DNA of 64,000 nt, from NCBI GenBank assembly GCA_963811585.1, contig CAWERR010000003.1:62001-126000 (forward strand), in the 5' to 3' direction. Below are positions 31,115 through 38,715 of this stretch, piece by piece; position 1 is the stretch's first letter; every line of letters begins with the position of its first letter. Position numbers and translations under genes: made by a program. A model generated the notes under the pieces. That model ran no database searches. It had not been told where the DNA came from and saw only the letters and a program-made list of their open reading frames with translations. The stretch comes from JACDHG01 sp963811585 (GTDB lineage: Bacteria; Actinomycetota; Actinomycetes; Propionibacteriales; Nocardioidaceae).

Positions 31115-32224
31115 TCAGACCCCCGACCGCTCCGCTGCACCCACGGAGTGGATGAGCTCGACGAGGCGGGTGAGGACGTCAGGGTCGGTGTCTGGCAGCA
31201 CGCCGTGCCCCAGGTTCACGATGTGGCCCGGGGCAGAAACACCACGTCTGATGACGTCGCGCGTCTTCGCCTCAATCACGTCCCAGGGGGCGAAGACGAG
31301 CGCCGGGTCGAGGTTGCCCTGGACGGCCTGACCGGGCTGGATCCGTTTCACCGCCTCGTCGAGCGGCACCCGCCAGTCGACACCCATCACCTCGACACCC
31401 GCCGTCGCCATGTCGGTGAGGATCTCTCCAGTGGCCACGCCGAAGTGGATCCGCGGCACACCGAGGTCGGCGATCGCCTCGAACACACCCGCGGTGTGCG
31501 GCAGCACGTGCGCGCGGTAGTCCTCGGGCGTCAACCCGCCTGCCCACGAGTCGAAGAGCTGCACCGCCGCGGCTCCGGCCTCGACCTGTTGGCGCAGGAA
31601 CCCGCCCGAGATCTCGACCAGGCGCTGCATCAGAACTCGCCAGACGTCGGGCGCTCCATGCATCAGCGCCTTCGTCTTCGCGTGGTCCTTCGACGGGCCA
31701 CCCTCGACCAGGTATGACGCCAACGTGTAGGGCGCGCCGGCAAACCCGATGAGCGGCGTGGCTCCGAGCTCGGCCACCACCCCTTGTACCGCCTGCGTCA
31801 CGAAGCCGAGCGCGCCCGGATCGAACTCTGGAAGGGCGGCCACCCCCGCCAGGTCGCGGACCGGCTGCGCGATCACAGGACCGACGCCCGCCACGATGTC
31901 GAGGTCAGCTCCGAGCGCCTTGAGGGGCAGCACGATGTCGCTGAACAGGATCGCCGCGTCCACGCCATGACGACGTACCGGCTGAAGGGTGATCTCGACG
32001 ACCAGGTCAGGCGTCATACAGGCGTCGAGCATGCCGACACCCGCCCTGACCTTGCGGTACTCCGGCAGCGACCGGCCGGCCTGCCGCATGAACCAGACCG
32101 GCAGCCGCGAGACGGGCTCGCCCCGGGCGGCGCGCAGCAGCGCAGACTCGCTCACCGCGGGCGCTGAGTCGATGGGCGCTGGCGCGGGGGCTGAGGACGC
32201 TCTGGTCAGGGGCACATCGTTCAC
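31115..32224 (-). CDS. hemE: Uroporphyrinogen decarboxylase
   Basis: HemE (369 residues) removes four carboxyls from uroporphyrinogen III to give coproporphyrinogen III. Characteristic segments: PVWFMRQAGRSLPEYRK, the catalytic-Asp region FSDIVLPLKALG, YTLASYLVEGG, FDSWAGGLTP and the C-terminal NLGHGVLPDTDPD. The frame is open to 32641, but GTG 32224 follows a GAGGAT hexamer by six bases and gives the normal length. It diverges from the DUF3000-rnd pair. Confidence 0.95.
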   Translation of the reverse strand: MNDVPLTRASSAPAPAPIDSAPAVSESALLRAARGEPVSRLPVWFMRQAGRSLPEYRKVRAGVGMLDACMTPDLVVEITLQPVRRHGVDAAILFSDIVLPLKALGADLDIVAGVGPVIAQPVRDLAGVAALPEFDPGALGFVTQAVQGVVAELGATPLIGFAGAPYTLASYLVEGGPSKDHAKTKALMHGAPDVWRVLMQRLVEISGGFLRQQVEAGAAAVQLFDSWAGGLTPEDYRAHVLPHTAGVFEAIADLGVPRIHFGVATGEILTDMATAGVEVMGVDWRVPLDEAVKRIQPGQAVQGNLDPALVFAPWDVIEAKTRDVIRRGVSAPGHIVNLGHGVLPDTDPDVLTRLVELIHSVGAAERSGV

Positions 32225-32230
32225 GCAGGA

Positions 32231-32236
32231 ATCCTC
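32231..32236 (-). promoter_or_regulatory. -10 element of hemE, leaderless
   Basis: GAGGAT on the minus strand, six bases from the GTG at 32224. Together with 32285-32290 it forms a compact divergent promoter pair. Confidence 0.5.
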
Positions 32237-32284
32237 GCACGACCCCTGCGGCGAGTCGGCCGGGCGCTTCTCGTTAGCACGACC

Positions 32285-32290
32285 TAGGCT
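32285..32290 (+). promoter_or_regulatory. -10 element of the DUF3000-rnd operon, leaderless
   Basis: TAGGCT, six bases before the ATG at 32297. Confidence 0.6.
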
Positions 32291-32296
32291 CGGGCC

Positions 32297-32881
32297 ATGG
32301 CCGCGCGCAAGGATGTCGACGCGCCGCCGGAAGAGTTCCGGAGGGCTCTCGATCAGCTGAGATCGGCGAGGCTGCGAGCAGAGGTGTTCTCCGAGGAGAT
32401 GCCCGCGCCACAGCGCATCGCCCCTTTTTCGGCTGCGCTCAGCGCTGACGTCACAGTCGGCGGTCATGATATCGGCGGCGGTCGGCTCGTTCTGCTCTAC
32501 GATCCCGCCGGCAATGAAGCGTGGGAAGCCACGTTCCGCTGTGTGGCCTACGCACGGGCCGAGATCGACCCCGAGATGGTGGCCGACCCTCTGCTCGGGG
32601 CGGTCGGGTGGACCTGGCTCACCGAGGCACTCGAGGCGCAAGGCGCTGAGTACTTGGCCCCCAGCGGCACCGTCACCAAAGTGGCGTCAGAGAGCTTCGG
32701 CGGTATGTCGGACGAGGTGTCGAGCGCGGAGATCGAGGTCCGGGCATCCTGGTCGCCGATCGGCTCGATCGGACCCCACGTCACAGCGTGGGGTGATCTG
32801 ATGTGCATCGCGGCTGGGCTCCCGCCAGTCCCGGCCGGCGTGGTTGTGATGCCCAACCGCCGCAGCCAACGCACTCGATGA
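32297..32881 (+). CDS. DUF3000 family protein
   Basis: A 194-residue cytosolic protein. FRRALDQLRSARLRAEV, RIAPFSAALSADV and GRLVLLYDPAGNEAWEATFR are the parts I associate with DUF3000, a family found between hemE and rnd across Actinobacteria. Its function is unknown. The stop overlaps the rnd start as ATGA, so it is likely translated together with RNase D. Confidence 0.82.
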   Translation: MAARKDVDAPPEEFRRALDQLRSARLRAEVFSEEMPAPQRIAPFSAALSADVTVGGHDIGGGRLVLLYDPAGNEAWEATFRCVAYARAEIDPEMVADPLLGAVGWTWLTEALEAQGAEYLAPSGTVTKVASESFGGMSDEVSSAEIEVRASWSPIGSIGPHVTAWGDLMCIAAGLPPVPAGVVVMPNRRSQRTR

Positions 32882-34137
32882 GCACCGACGACACCTCCCC
32901 CACCGTCGAGCAGACCGAGCCCGAAGAGGTCCTGGCGCCACTTCTCGACCTCCGCGACGGGCTCCCCCGGGTCGTCGAGACCGAGGCCGCGCTAGCAGAC
33001 ACCATCGAAGCCCTTGCCGCCGGCACCGGCCCCGTCGCCGTTGACGCCGAGCGCGCCTCGGGCTACCGCTACAGCCAGCGCGCCTACCTGGTGCAGCTGC
33101 GCCGCGAAGGCGCAGGCATCGCCCTCGTCGACCCGATCGGGTTCGGCGACGTGCCCAACGAGTCGCTCCGCCCCCTTGCAGACGCGATCGCCGACACGGA
33201 GTGGATCATCCACGCGGCGAGCCAGGACCTGGCCTGCCTCGCCGAGCTCGGGATGAAGCCGCGAACGCTGTTCGACACCGAGCTCGCCGGCCGCCTCCTC
33301 GACTATCCACGCGTCGGCTTGGGCGTGCTCGTCGAGGAGCTGCTCGGCTTCCGGATGCGCAAGGAGCACTCGGCCGTCGACTGGTCCAAGCGGCCGCTGC
33401 CCGAGCCGTGGCTGCTGTACGCCGCCCTCGACGTCGAGATGATGGTCGAGCTGCGCGACGTACTCGCCGCCCAGCTCGAGGAGGCGGGGAAGGCCGAATG
33501 GGCGCGCCAGGAGTTCGCGGCCTGGGCCGACCTTGCGCCGGCCGAGCCGCGACACGAGCCCTGGCGTCGTACGTCGGGCATCCATCAGGTGCGCGGGCGG
33601 CGAGCGCTGGCCATCGTGCGAGCCATGTGGGAGACGCGCGACGCGATCGCCCGGCGACGTGACGTGACGAGCAGCAGGATTCTGCGCGACCAGGCCATTG
33701 TCGAGGCCGCGTCGGCGTCGCCTTCGTCGCGAAACGCCCTCGCCAAGCTGAGCGGGTTCAGCACCCGGGGCGCCCAGCGATACCTGCGGGACTTCCACCA
33801 GGCAGTCAGCGAAGCTCGTGCGCTCAGCGACGCGGAGCTCCCGGACGTCTCGCCTCGGCTCGACGGGCCACCGCCACCACGGGCCTGGGCAGCCAAGGAC
33901 CCCGTCGCCGCCGACCGCCTCGCACGCTGCCGGGTAGCAGTCATCGCGTTGGCGGCCGAGCATCAGCTGCCGCAGGAGAACCTGCTGTCGCCCGACGCCG
34001 TACGTCGACTGGCGTGGTCCCCTCCAGACCCCCTGACTCCCGAGACCGTCGACGCGGCACTCACCCAGTACCGAGCCAGGCCATGGCAGCGTGCCATCAC
34101 AGCGGCGCCGCTCGCTGACGTGCTCACGGCGGACTGA
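32878..34137 (+). CDS. rnd: Ribonuclease D
   Basis: A DEDD-family 3'-5' exoribonuclease for RNA maturation, 419 residues. Exo I is in VDAERASGYRYSQRAYLVQL, Exo II in IIHAASQDLACL and Exo III in LLYAALDVEMMVEL. A HRDC domain follows (IHQVRGRRALAIVRAMWETRD), then a second HRDC-like part. It starts within the DUF3000 stop. Confidence 0.94.
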   Translation: MSTDDTSPTVEQTEPEEVLAPLLDLRDGLPRVVETEAALADTIEALAAGTGPVAVDAERASGYRYSQRAYLVQLRREGAGIALVDPIGFGDVPNESLRPLADAIADTEWIIHAASQDLACLAELGMKPRTLFDTELAGRLLDYPRVGLGVLVEELLGFRMRKEHSAVDWSKRPLPEPWLLYAALDVEMMVELRDVLAAQLEEAGKAEWARQEFAAWADLAPAEPRHEPWRRTSGIHQVRGRRALAIVRAMWETRDAIARRRDVTSSRILRDQAIVEAASASPSSRNALAKLSGFSTRGAQRYLRDFHQAVSEARALSDAELPDVSPRLDGPPPPRAWAAKDPVAADRLARCRVAVIALAAEHQLPQENLLSPDAVRRLAWSPPDPLTPETVDAALTQYRARPWQRAITAAPLADVLTAD

Positions 34138-34140
34138 CCG

Positions 34141-34956
34141 ATGGGACGACGTACCCGAAGCGCCTGCCAACTCGCGACGGCAGCACTGCTCACTAGCGTC
34201 GCACTCACCGGTTGCAGCGACGACGAGCCTGACGCTGGGGGCCGCACATCCAGCCAGTCGATACCCGCGGGCGGGGAGACGCGCACGACCGAACGGATGA
34301 CGAGCGTGCAGCCCACCGAGTCCGAACCGACGACCAGTGACGCGACGAGCACGACCACCTCCACGGCAGAGCCCACGAGCACGGCCGCACAGCGCGCCCG
34401 CCAAGCCCAGATCGCGCCGGCCGAGCTGCCTGGCTTCAACGATGAGTGGGTCTGGGACCGAGCCAAGTCGAAGCCCGGCACCGGTCAGCGACCTCCCCCG
34501 GTCTGCAGTGTCAGTAACCTGGTTGCGATCGGCGGTGTGCTCGCGCATCGGACCGACTACCGCAGCAGTCTCGACCCGACCGCCCGAGCCGTTCAGGTGA
34601 CCGCGGTCTTCCCCGACGAGGAGACAGCGGTCACCGCTGAGCAGGTGCTCTCCTCGTGGCACGCGTCGTGCGAGCGTCGGCTCATGAGGCGCGACCGGGA
34701 AGATGTGCGCGTGCCACCCATGACGCAGGTCACGACTGACGTGGGCGCGGGGCAGCAGTGGCTGACGACATACAAGCCGGTGCCGGGCCAGCCTGACCTG
34801 GCGTGGTTCAACGCGGAGGGCTATGTCCGCAGCGGCGACATGATCACCTACCTGGTAATCCGCAGCGCCGGCCAGGACTACAACTACCCGCGCGGCAGGC
34901 AGCCGATGCAGCTCGCCGTCAAGCAGGCCGCCAGGGAATTGAGCGAGCTGAACTGA
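34141..34956 (+). CDS. Secreted lipoprotein, hypothetical
   Basis: 271 residues with lipobox LTGC at about residue 25, a Ser/Thr-rich linker to about residue 85, and a folded part beginning at APAELPGFNDEWVW. Cysteines at CSVSNL and CERRL may form a disulfide. The fold is reminiscent of the extracellular sensor domains of mycobacterial PknH-like proteins, but this is weak. It begins 3 bp after rnd and probably shares its transcript. Confidence 0.65.
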   Translation: MGRRTRSACQLATAALLTSVALTGCSDDEPDAGGRTSSQSIPAGGETRTTERMTSVQPTESEPTTSDATSTTTSTAEPTSTAAQRARQAQIAPAELPGFNDEWVWDRAKSKPGTGQRPPPVCSVSNLVAIGGVLAHRTDYRSSLDPTARAVQVTAVFPDEETAVTAEQVLSSWHASCERRLMRRDREDVRVPPMTQVTTDVGAGQQWLTTYKPVPGQPDLAWFNAEGYVRSGDMITYLVIRSAGQDYNYPRGRQPMQLAVKQAARELSELN

Positions 34957-34983
34957 GCCAGCGGGACGACTCGAGCTGCGCGG

Positions 34984-35475
34984 CTACGGGATGCTGATCG
35001 CCTTCAGCGGTGTGACGTGGTCGCGCCGCTGGTTGCTGTCGTAGTTCCACGCACGCACGAGCTTCGCCCGCAGCACACCGTCGGTCTCGCGGGCGTCGGC
35101 CCTGGTGAGGCCGAGCCTGCTAGAGCACGACGGCCACGCGCCCCACCCCTGGGAACGCAAGACGCGCTCGGCGACCCTGATCTGCTCGGCGCGGGTGGCG
35201 AGGTCTGCGCGGGGCGCGAACGCGCCACCGCCGTAGCTGCGCCACGTGCTTGAGCCGAACTGGAGGCCACCGTAGTAGCCGTTGCCTGTGTTGATGTGCC
35301 AGTTGCCCCCCGACTCGCACTGCGCGAGCCGATCCCAGGTGCGGCTGGTGGCAGCGCCGGCGTTGGGACCGGTGGACGACAGGGGTGCCGCAACGGCAAC
35401 GGCGGCGGTCAGGGCGACGGTCAGCCGGCGTAAGTGGCGATTTCTGGCCGCGCGATGGCGTGGCTCGTAAGCCAT
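34984..35475 (-). CDS. Resuscitation-promoting-factor-like transglycosylase
   Basis: A small exported muralytic protein of 163 residues. After a signal peptide (LTVALTAAVAVAAPLSS) the Rpf domain begins at TWDRLAQCESGGNWHIN, where the catalytic Glu sits in CESGG, and continues GYYGGLQFGSSTWRSYGG. Rpf proteins cut peptidoglycan during growth and exit from dormancy. The ATG at 35475 has GGAGAGG eight bases upstream, and that site lies in the closing stem of a ydaO riboswitch (next entry). Confidence 0.9.
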   Translation of the reverse strand: MAYEPRHRAARNRHLRRLTVALTAAVAVAAPLSSTGPNAGAATSRTWDRLAQCESGGNWHINTGNGYYGGLQFGSSTWRSYGGGAFAPRADLATRAEQIRVAERVLRSQGWGAWPSCSSRLGLTRADARETDGVLRAKLVRAWNYDSNQRRDHVTPLKAISIP

Positions 35476-35482
35476 GGGGGTG

Positions 35483-35709
35483 CCTCTCCGCCGCCTGCGA
35501 AGTGAGCTGTCGGGTTCGGGCGGAAAGGTTCGCCCGGCCTCGCGGTCTCGCGACCACGAGGCTTCACCCCAAGACGCACCAACCCTGTCAAACAGGTCGT
35601 GCGCCGAACTACACGGTTCCCCCGCTCCTGCCCTCAGCGGTTGTGCCTGCCTGGGACGAGGTGGGCAGGACTCGGCGTACCTCACCAGGCGCCCCTCCCG
35701 GCGGAGAGA
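35483..35709 (-). promoter_or_regulatory. c-di-AMP (ydaO/yuaA) riboswitch controlling the Rpf-like gene
   Basis: Conserved ydaO blocks are present in order on the minus strand: GGAGCGGGGGAACC (35615-35628), GGGGTGAA (35563-35570) and CCGAACCCGACAGCT (35505-35519), followed by CGCAGGCG. The 5' segment CTCTCCGCC (35700-35708) pairs over nine bases with GGCGGAGAG (35484-35492), closing the RNA like helix P1. The 3' strand of this helix contains the Shine-Dalgarno of the Rpf gene. Binding of c-di-AMP should therefore stabilise P1 and hide the ribosome site. ydaO elements before rpf-type wall genes are established in Actinobacteria. Confidence 0.9.
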
Positions 35710-35766
35710 CCTGCCCGACGCTAGTGCACGGCATCACGTCCGGCAACCCGAGAAATCCTGCGAAGT

Positions 35767-36627
35767 TCAGGCCGCCGCGTTGAGCTCGTCGAGCTCGTCA
35801 TCGGTGAGTTTCAGGTCGACCGCCGCCGCCGAGTCCTGGATCGAGGCCGGTCGGCTTGCCCCGGGTATGACGATGACCCGCGGCGACAGTGACAGCTCCC
35901 AGGCGACGCAGACCTGCTGCGGGCTCACCCCGTGAGCCGCCCCGACCTGCGCAAACGCGGAGTGCTCCGAACCGACTTCCTTCGCGCCGGACGCTCCGCC
36001 GAGCGGGCTCCACGGCAGAAAGGCCAGGCCGAGGTCTTCGCAGACCGTGATCTCCGGCTGGCTGCTGCGGTAGCGGGGCGAGAACTGGTTCTGCACCGAC
36101 ACGAGGGCGCGTCCCAGGATGGCGTGGGCGAGCCGGATCTGGCTGGCGTTCGCGTTGGAGATCCCGACGCGCTGGATCAGCCCGGCGTCGTACAAGTCGC
36201 GGAGCCCGCCCATGGTCTCGTCGTACGGCGTGTCCGGATCGGGGCGATGGTGCTGGTACAGCCCGATCGCGTCTCCTCCGAGCCTGCGCAGCGACGCCTC
36301 GCAGGCAGAGCGAAGGTACTCAGGCGTGCCGTCGAGGCCCCAGTCGCTGCCGTCGCGGGTGTGGCCGCCCTTCGTCGCCACGATGACGTCATCGGTCGAG
36401 CCGCCGTAGGTCTCCAGCGCCTTCGCGACGACCTCCTCATTGGCACCCGGCCCACGCTCGGACGGCGTGTAGGCGTCTGCCGTGTCGATCAGCGTGACGC
36501 CGACCTCGAGGGCTGCGTGCACGGTGGCGATCGCCTGCTCCTCGGACGGGCGCTCGTCCATCGTGAAAGGCATCGCGCCGAGGCCGACGGCCCCGACCTG
36601 AACATCTCCGAGCTGGCGCGTGTGCAT
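35767..36627 (-). CDS. Aldo/keto reductase
   Basis: An NADPH-dependent (beta/alpha)8 oxidoreductase of 286 residues. Catalytic residues are visible: Asp and Tyr in LIDTADAYTPSE, Lys in VIVATKGG and His in LYQHHRPD. The C-terminal IPGASRPASIQDSAAA is the cofactor-binding part. The substrate is unknown. The start at 36627 follows CAGGGT (36634-36639, minus) by six bases. It diverges from the FUSC-like gene. Confidence 0.88.
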   Translation of the reverse strand: MHTRQLGDVQVGAVGLGAMPFTMDERPSEEQAIATVHAALEVGVTLIDTADAYTPSERGPGANEEVVAKALETYGGSTDDVIVATKGGHTRDGSDWGLDGTPEYLRSACEASLRRLGGDAIGLYQHHRPDPDTPYDETMGGLRDLYDAGLIQRVGISNANASQIRLAHAILGRALVSVQNQFSPRYRSSQPEITVCEDLGLAFLPWSPLGGASGAKEVGSEHSAFAQVGAAHGVSPQQVCVAWELSLSPRVIVIPGASRPASIQDSAAAVDLKLTDDELDELNAAA

Positions 36628-36633
36628 ACCCCC

Positions 36634-36639
36634 ACCCTG
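36634..36639 (-). promoter_or_regulatory. -10 element of the aldo/keto reductase gene, leaderless
   Basis: CAGGGT, six bases from the ATG at 36627. The divergent gene has CAAGAT at 36687-36692, also six bases from its ATG. Confidence 0.5.
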
Positions 36640-36698
36640 CCAAACCCCGCGGTGGATCATTTCGACACCCCTCAGTCCGACGCTGCCAAGATGGGCGC

Positions 36699-37796
36699 AT
36701 GGACCTGTCCGGCCTCGGTGACCGCGCGTTCGAGCGTGGTCGGCTGTCGCTCGCGGCCCGCCTGCGGCGCCTTCAGGCGAAAGCGTGGATGATCGGCCAG
36801 TGCGCCCTCGCGGCCGGCATCGCCTGGATCATCGCGACCGAGGTGTTCGACCACACCAGCCCGTTCTTCGCACCAGTCGCTGCCGTGCTGTGCCTCGGTA
36901 CGTCGTACGGCCAGCGGCTCCGCCGGGTCGCTGAGGTTACGGTCGGCTGCGCGGTCGGAATCGGGATCGCCGACGGGTTCACTCACATCTTCGGCCAAGG
37001 TGGCTGGCAGATCGTGGTGGTCGTCGCGGTGGCCATGTCGGCGGCGGTCCTACTGGATGCCGGTGTGCTGTTCATCGGTCAGGCTGCCGTGCAGGCGATC
37101 GTTGTGACGACTCTCCTCCCCCTCGACGGCGGGTTGAGCCGGATCGTCGATGCGTTCATCGGTGGAGCCGTTGCTCTCGTCGCCGCCACGCTGGTGCCAG
37201 GTGCCCCGTTGCGGCAGCCACGTGAGGAGGCAGCGAAGGTCGCCTCGGAGCTGGCCCGGCTGCTGCGCTCGGCGCGTGACAGTGCGAGCAACGTCGACGT
37301 CGACCAGGCGTCCGACACGCTCGACCGGGCACGCGAGATGGAGGCACTGCTGGGCGACTTGCGGGCCGCCGCCAGCGAAGGTCTCGAGGTGGTCCGATCG
37401 TCACCGTTCCGCCGGAGTGCCAAGGCGCATGTTCGCTCCATCGCCGACGTCGTCGGGCCGCTCGACCGGGCGCTGCGCAACACTCGCGTCCTCATTCGCC
37501 GAGTCGTGGTGAGTGCCCGGCTCGACGAGACGATGCCACCCGACTACCTGGCGCTGCTCGACGACCTCGCCGCTGCTGCGGAGCAGATGGCCGACGAGTT
37601 CGCGGCCAACCGACCACCGGACTCCGCCCGGCCGATCCTGCTCGACGTGGCCGAACGCACCGCGCAGGCCAGCGAACCCCTCACGCTCTCGGCCGCGGTC
37701 GTGCTGGGCCAGATCCGCTCCCTGGCCGTTGATCTGCTGGAGCTGAGCGGCCTTTCGTACAGCGAGGCCATCGCCGAGATACCGGCGCGCACGTAG
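36699..37796 (+). CDS. FUSC/aromatic-acid-exporter-like membrane protein
   Basis: 365 residues: an N-terminal membrane domain of about five helices (QCALAAGIAWIIATEVF, APVAAVLCLGTSYGQRLRRV, VAVAMSAAVLLDAGVLFIG and following) and a C-terminal helical cytosolic half (residues 170-365). The GQRLRRVAEVTVGCAVGIGI segment is typical of the half-size FUSC or ArAE proteins. An export function is inferred; the substrate is unknown. The start is supported by CAAGAT six bases upstream. Confidence 0.75.
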   Translation: MDLSGLGDRAFERGRLSLAARLRRLQAKAWMIGQCALAAGIAWIIATEVFDHTSPFFAPVAAVLCLGTSYGQRLRRVAEVTVGCAVGIGIADGFTHIFGQGGWQIVVVVAVAMSAAVLLDAGVLFIGQAAVQAIVVTTLLPLDGGLSRIVDAFIGGAVALVAATLVPGAPLRQPREEAAKVASELARLLRSARDSASNVDVDQASDTLDRAREMEALLGDLRAAASEGLEVVRSSPFRRSAKAHVRSIADVVGPLDRALRNTRVLIRRVVVSARLDETMPPDYLALLDDLAAAAEQMADEFAANRPPDSARPILLDVAERTAQASEPLTLSAAVVLGQIRSLAVDLLELSGLSYSEAIAEIPART

Positions 37797-37892
37797 CCCG
37801 TCACCCACCCCGAACGGCGCCGAAACTGTCGGTGCTCCCTGATGGACTGGAGTCCTGGTCTCGAGCTGTGACCGACGTCGCAGGAAAACCAT

Positions 37893-37922
37893 TTGAGGCC
37901 ACCTGGGAGTGCCAGGTAAGGT
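37893..37922 (+). promoter_or_regulatory. Promoter of the tetR-MFS operon
   Basis: TTGAGG (37893-37898) and TAAGGT (37917-37922) are separated by 18 bp, a conventional -35/-10 pair. The operator begins two bases after the -10, so a bound repressor would cover the transcription start. Confidence 0.6.
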
Positions 37923-37923
37923 T

Positions 37924-37952
37924 GGATGAAACGAAACTGTTCCGTTTCATCC
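37924..37952. promoter_or_regulatory. TetR operator, 14-1-14 palindrome
   Basis: Arms GGATGAAACGAAAC and GTTCCGTTTCATCC flank one central T, and 13 of 14 positions pair. It lies 22 bp before the tetR GTG. Size and place are typical of an autoregulatory TetR operator. Confidence 0.85.
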
Positions 37953-37974
37953 AGGCGTTGGGAGGGAGTGCCAC

Positions 37975-38616
37975 GTGACAACGACTGACAAGGCCAGCCG
38001 TCGTACGACGCAGGCCCCCACCACCGGGCGACCCCGGGTCGAGGGCGACCGCGAGACCGAGATCCTCGATGCCACCTTGGCGCTCCTCGCGTCGAGCGGC
38101 TACGACCGCCTCACCATGGATGCCGTCGCGACCGCGGCCAAGGCGAGCAAGGCGACCCTCTATCGACGCTGGACCACCAAGGCCGAGCTCGTCGTCGACG
38201 CGTTGCTCCGTGCGAAGGGGGCACCCCAGGTGCTCGACACCGACACGGGCACGTTGCGCGGCGACCTGATGGCGGCCGCATGCGCCGAGGGTGGGCTGAC
38301 CGACAAGCGGCCGCTCGCGGTGATGGCGAGCGTTATCACCGCGCTCCACCACGACGACGAGTTCACCGAGGCGTTTCATGAGCGCTTCCTTGCGCCCAAG
38401 GTCGCGGCCACCCGCGCGATATACGAGCGGGCGCGTGAGCGCGGGGAGATCCCACCAGACGTCGACCTCGACCTCATCACGCCGGTGCTCGGCGCCATCA
38501 TCATGCATCGCGTGTTTGTCCTCAGCGAGCCTGTCGACGACGCCACCGTGGCCCGGATCCTCGACCAGATCGTGATCCCCGCGGCCACCCACAAGCCTTG
38601 TCCATCAGAGCAGTAA
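37975..38616 (+). CDS. TetR-family transcriptional repressor
   Basis: A 213-residue regulator. The helix-turn-helix is in ILDATLALLASSGYDRLTMD followed by AVATAAKASKATLYRRWTTK. The C-terminal ligand domain contains VMASVITALHHDDEF. It should bind the palindrome before its own gene and control itself and the transporter 100 bp downstream. GTG start with GGAGGGAG eight bases upstream. Confidence 0.92.
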   Translation: MTTTDKASRRTTQAPTTGRPRVEGDRETEILDATLALLASSGYDRLTMDAVATAAKASKATLYRRWTTKAELVVDALLRAKGAPQVLDTDTGTLRGDLMAAACAEGGLTDKRPLAVMASVITALHHDDEFTEAFHERFLAPKVAATRAIYERARERGEIPPDVDLDLITPVLGAIIMHRVFVLSEPVDDATVARILDQIVIPAATHKPCPSEQ

Positions 38617-38715
38617 CACCTAGCACGTCAAGACAGACAACAACCACTCTGCACACGCAACCCAATCAGCACCGATCACCGACTCTGCACAAAACCCACT
38701 CTGCAAAGGAAACTC

